From: COE1 sp036310845
GTDB taxonomy: Bacteria > Bacillota > Clostridia > Lachnospirales > Lachnospiraceae
Assembly: GCA_036310845.1 (NCBI GenBank)
Contig: JAXJRB010000248.1
Coordinates: forward strand, 1-8,226
Reading direction: 5' to 3'
Length of the DNA stretch: 8,226 nucleotides
Position 1 is the stretch's first letter, and each line of letters opens with the position of its first letter. The notes below the pieces were generated by a model. It searched no databases. It was not told the DNA's origin and saw nothing but the letters and a program-made list of their open reading frames with translations. Positions 7,264 to 8,226 of this stretch are shown here, piece after piece. The position numbers were made by a program, and so were the translations under genes.

Positions 7264-7563
7264 TTACTCTATCGTCAGAATCGAATCAAATCCCGACATT
7301 TCTAATATATCCTTTACCGTATCTCCAACATTCGTAAGTTTCATTGTTCCGCCCTTAGAGGTTGCCGTTTTCTGTCCAATCAGCAATGCCCTCAATCCCG
7401 CACTGGAAATATACTGAACATTCAGAAAATCTATTACGATATATTTATCTTTTTGAAATGTACTTAAAATTACCTGTTGAAATTGTGGACTTGATGTCGT
7501 ATCTATTCTACCATCCACAATAATTCTGGTATAAGTTCCACACCCCGTAACTGTTACGTTCAT
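7264..7563 (-). CDS. STAS-domain protein, anti-sigma factor antagonist-like
   Basis: This 99-residue protein is a single STAS domain about the size of SpoIIAA and RsbV. Visible hallmarks are the N-terminal strand with G-R-I-D at 18-21, the hydrophobic strand YIVIDFLNVQYIS at 41-53, the SSAGL motif at 53-57, and the late MSGF at 89-92, matching the MSG of SpoIIAA. Alignment to the SpoIIAA DSSGL motif places Ser54 at the serine phosphorylated by the partner kinase in that family, so the switch residue is present. In known systems such proteins bind an anti-sigma kinase or another partner in a phosphorylation-dependent way. No kinase, phosphatase or sigma factor gene is in the window, so its partner is unknown. 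It sits four bases upstream of the FtsE-like gene inside the injection-system operon, which suggests control of, or a structural role in, that system. The fold call is strong; the role is inference. Confidence 0.85.
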   Translation of the reverse strand: MNVTVTGCGTYTRIIVDGRIDTTSSPQFQQVILSTFQKDKYIVIDFLNVQYISSAGLRALLIGQKTATSKGGTMKLTNVGDTVKDILEMSGFDSILTIE

Positions 7564-7570
7564 GTATAAT

Positions 7571-7575
7571 CCCCC
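7571..7575 (-). promoter_or_regulatory. Ribosome binding site of the STAS gene
   Basis: The minus strand reads GGGGG seven bases before the ATG at 7563. It is a clear Shine-Dalgarno-like run at normal spacing and supports that ATG. It directly follows the small hairpin at 7580-7603, so the two could interact. Confidence 0.6.
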
Positions 7576-7579
7576 AGCC

Positions 7580-7603
7580 AGTATCTTTTCCTTAAAATAT
7601 ACT
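7580..7603 (-). other. Small imperfect hairpin just upstream of the STAS ribosome binding site
   Basis: On the minus strand the sequence AGTAT-A-TTTT-AAGG-AAAA-G-ATACT folds into a 5 bp plus 4 bp stem separated by one A/G mismatch, with a 4-base loop. It lies in the 51-base gap between the tail gene stop and the STAS start. No T-run follows it, so it is not an intrinsic terminator. It could protect or process the mRNA, or tune translation of the next gene, but AT-rich sequence makes such short stems fairly easily by chance. Confidence 0.3.
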
Positions 7604-7614
7604 CCAACTAATCT

Positions 7615-8226
7615 TTATTGTATGATAACCGTTCCATCCATCAGTTGTTCATCGTCCAAATCAGCCACCGTATTTGAAAAAACATACGCATTCTGATCCA
7701 GATAATTGTAACTGTCAAGAACTCCTGTGTTTTCAAGAAATATAACCGCAACACAGCATCTTACCGGTTTGAACTGTTGTAACATATGCAATAAAAATCT
7801 TCTTTTCTCAGGACCTGCCTTCGAATTGATAAGAAGTGTTACATCATACGGACTTTCTCCATATAATTGATTGTATATATCAGCTTCTGCTTTTCTCAGA
7901 TATCTGCCCACCATACTTCTCTCTAAAATAATAGGCTTTTCTCCTATGAACAATTCACAGAGTCTGTCTATACATTGCTTTGTTCCTTTATTTGCAGTTA
8001 GCCAAGCCGCTTCCTTTAGCAATAATCGCATAACCTCTTCATTTACATATCCACCCGATACATCCATGCCAAACCATCTCAGATACATCTCCAAAAGAGG
8101 TGCCGGCATTTTATCCGGATCTAACGTATTCTCTACATGATCTATCTCATATTGAAAGTCATTATACAAACTGGAAAAAATGGATAAATATCTGTGCATA
8201 AAACTGTTCTTTTCACGATATACTTC
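7615..8226 (-). CDS. Phage-tail/CIS baseplate protein (TIGR02242-like), 5' end cut by window edge
   Basis: This is probably a baseplate component of a contractile injection machine, comparable in role to tail protein I of phages. The first in-window ATG is at 8199, but the frame stays open to the edge and reads EVYREKNSF before it. This merges with the family's typical opening (F-x-x-R-Y-L-S-I-F, then an acidic helix), so I infer the true start lies beyond position 8226. Numbered from that ATG, other family hallmarks are DP..PAP at 27-34, a W-F/L-G motif at 42-44, the helix LLKEAAWLTANKGTK at 60-74 with the conserved K-G-T, and ELFIGEKPIILE at 82-93. A C-terminal part with P-V and Y-x-Y-L-D (residues 145-168) also fits tail proteins of injection systems. 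The 51-base gap to the STAS gene fits a shared operon. The family call is by eye, without a profile search. Confidence 0.8.
   Translation of the reverse strand, partial: EVYREKNSFMHRYLSIFSSLYNDFQYEIDHVENTLDPDKMPAPLLEMYLRWFGMDVSGGYVNEEVMRLLLKEAAWLTANKGTKQCIDRLCELFIGEKPIILERSMVGRYLRKAEADIYNQLYGESPYDVTLLINSKAGPEKRRFLLHMLQQFKPVRCCVAVIFLENTGVLDSYNYLDQNAYVFSNTVADLDDEQLMDGTVIIQ

Noticed and set aside
8197..8199. ATG at 8199 as the true start of the tail protein
   Set aside because: It falls inside the conserved family N-terminus, the frame is open to the window edge, and there is no good ribosome binding site before it.
1..8226. CRISPR arrays, tRNA or rRNA genes, insertion sequences, integrase or attachment sites
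   Set aside because: I saw no regularly spaced repeats, cloverleaf-like sequence, transposase or recombinase anywhere in the window.

Overview
The window looks like the 3' end of a contractile injection system (CIS) operon from a low-GC, anaerobic Firmicute. A gut-type clostridium of the Lachnospiraceae kind is my best guess. The reasons are the AT-rich sequence, strong AGGAGG-type ribosome binding sites, tight gene packing and the style of the proteins; no marker gene in the window fixes the taxon. The diagnostic pair is a phage-tail-type baseplate protein (the family modelled as TIGR02242) and a large two-ATPase-domain AAA+ protein of the kind found in extracellular CIS (Afp15-like). Ordinary phage tails and R-type tailocins do not usually carry that ATPase.

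All six protein genes lie on the minus strand, so transcription runs from the right edge to the left. In order they are: the tail/baseplate protein, cut by the right edge (7615-8226); a single-domain STAS protein resembling anti-sigma factor antagonists (7264-7563); an FtsE-like ABC ATPase (6597-7259); the AAA+ ATPase (4250-6574); a tandem GNAT-fold protein that overlaps the ATPase gene (3427-4260); and a 995-residue, highly charged, largely coiled-coil protein (413-3400). Gaps are 51, 4, 22, overlap and 26 bases. The last gene is followed 25 bases later by a strong intrinsic terminator (341-387). This is one operon read through to its end.

The tail protein would belong to the baseplate of the injection machine, and the AAA+ protein probably assists its assembly, cargo handling or recycling. 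Four genes are not standard structural parts: a STAS switch protein with its phospho-acceptor serine intact, an FtsE-type ATPase with no FtsX or other permease visible, a degenerate-looking double acetyltransferase, and the giant coiled-coil protein with two sets of duplicated N-terminal motifs. Together they look like an accessory module for control, envelope attachment or cargo. That reading is inference.

The left 340 bases have no convincing gene. They are very AT-rich and hold a possible leftward promoter with phased GTAAC repeats, a ribosome-binding-site-like sequence with no usable start, a strong hairpin and one very short open frame.
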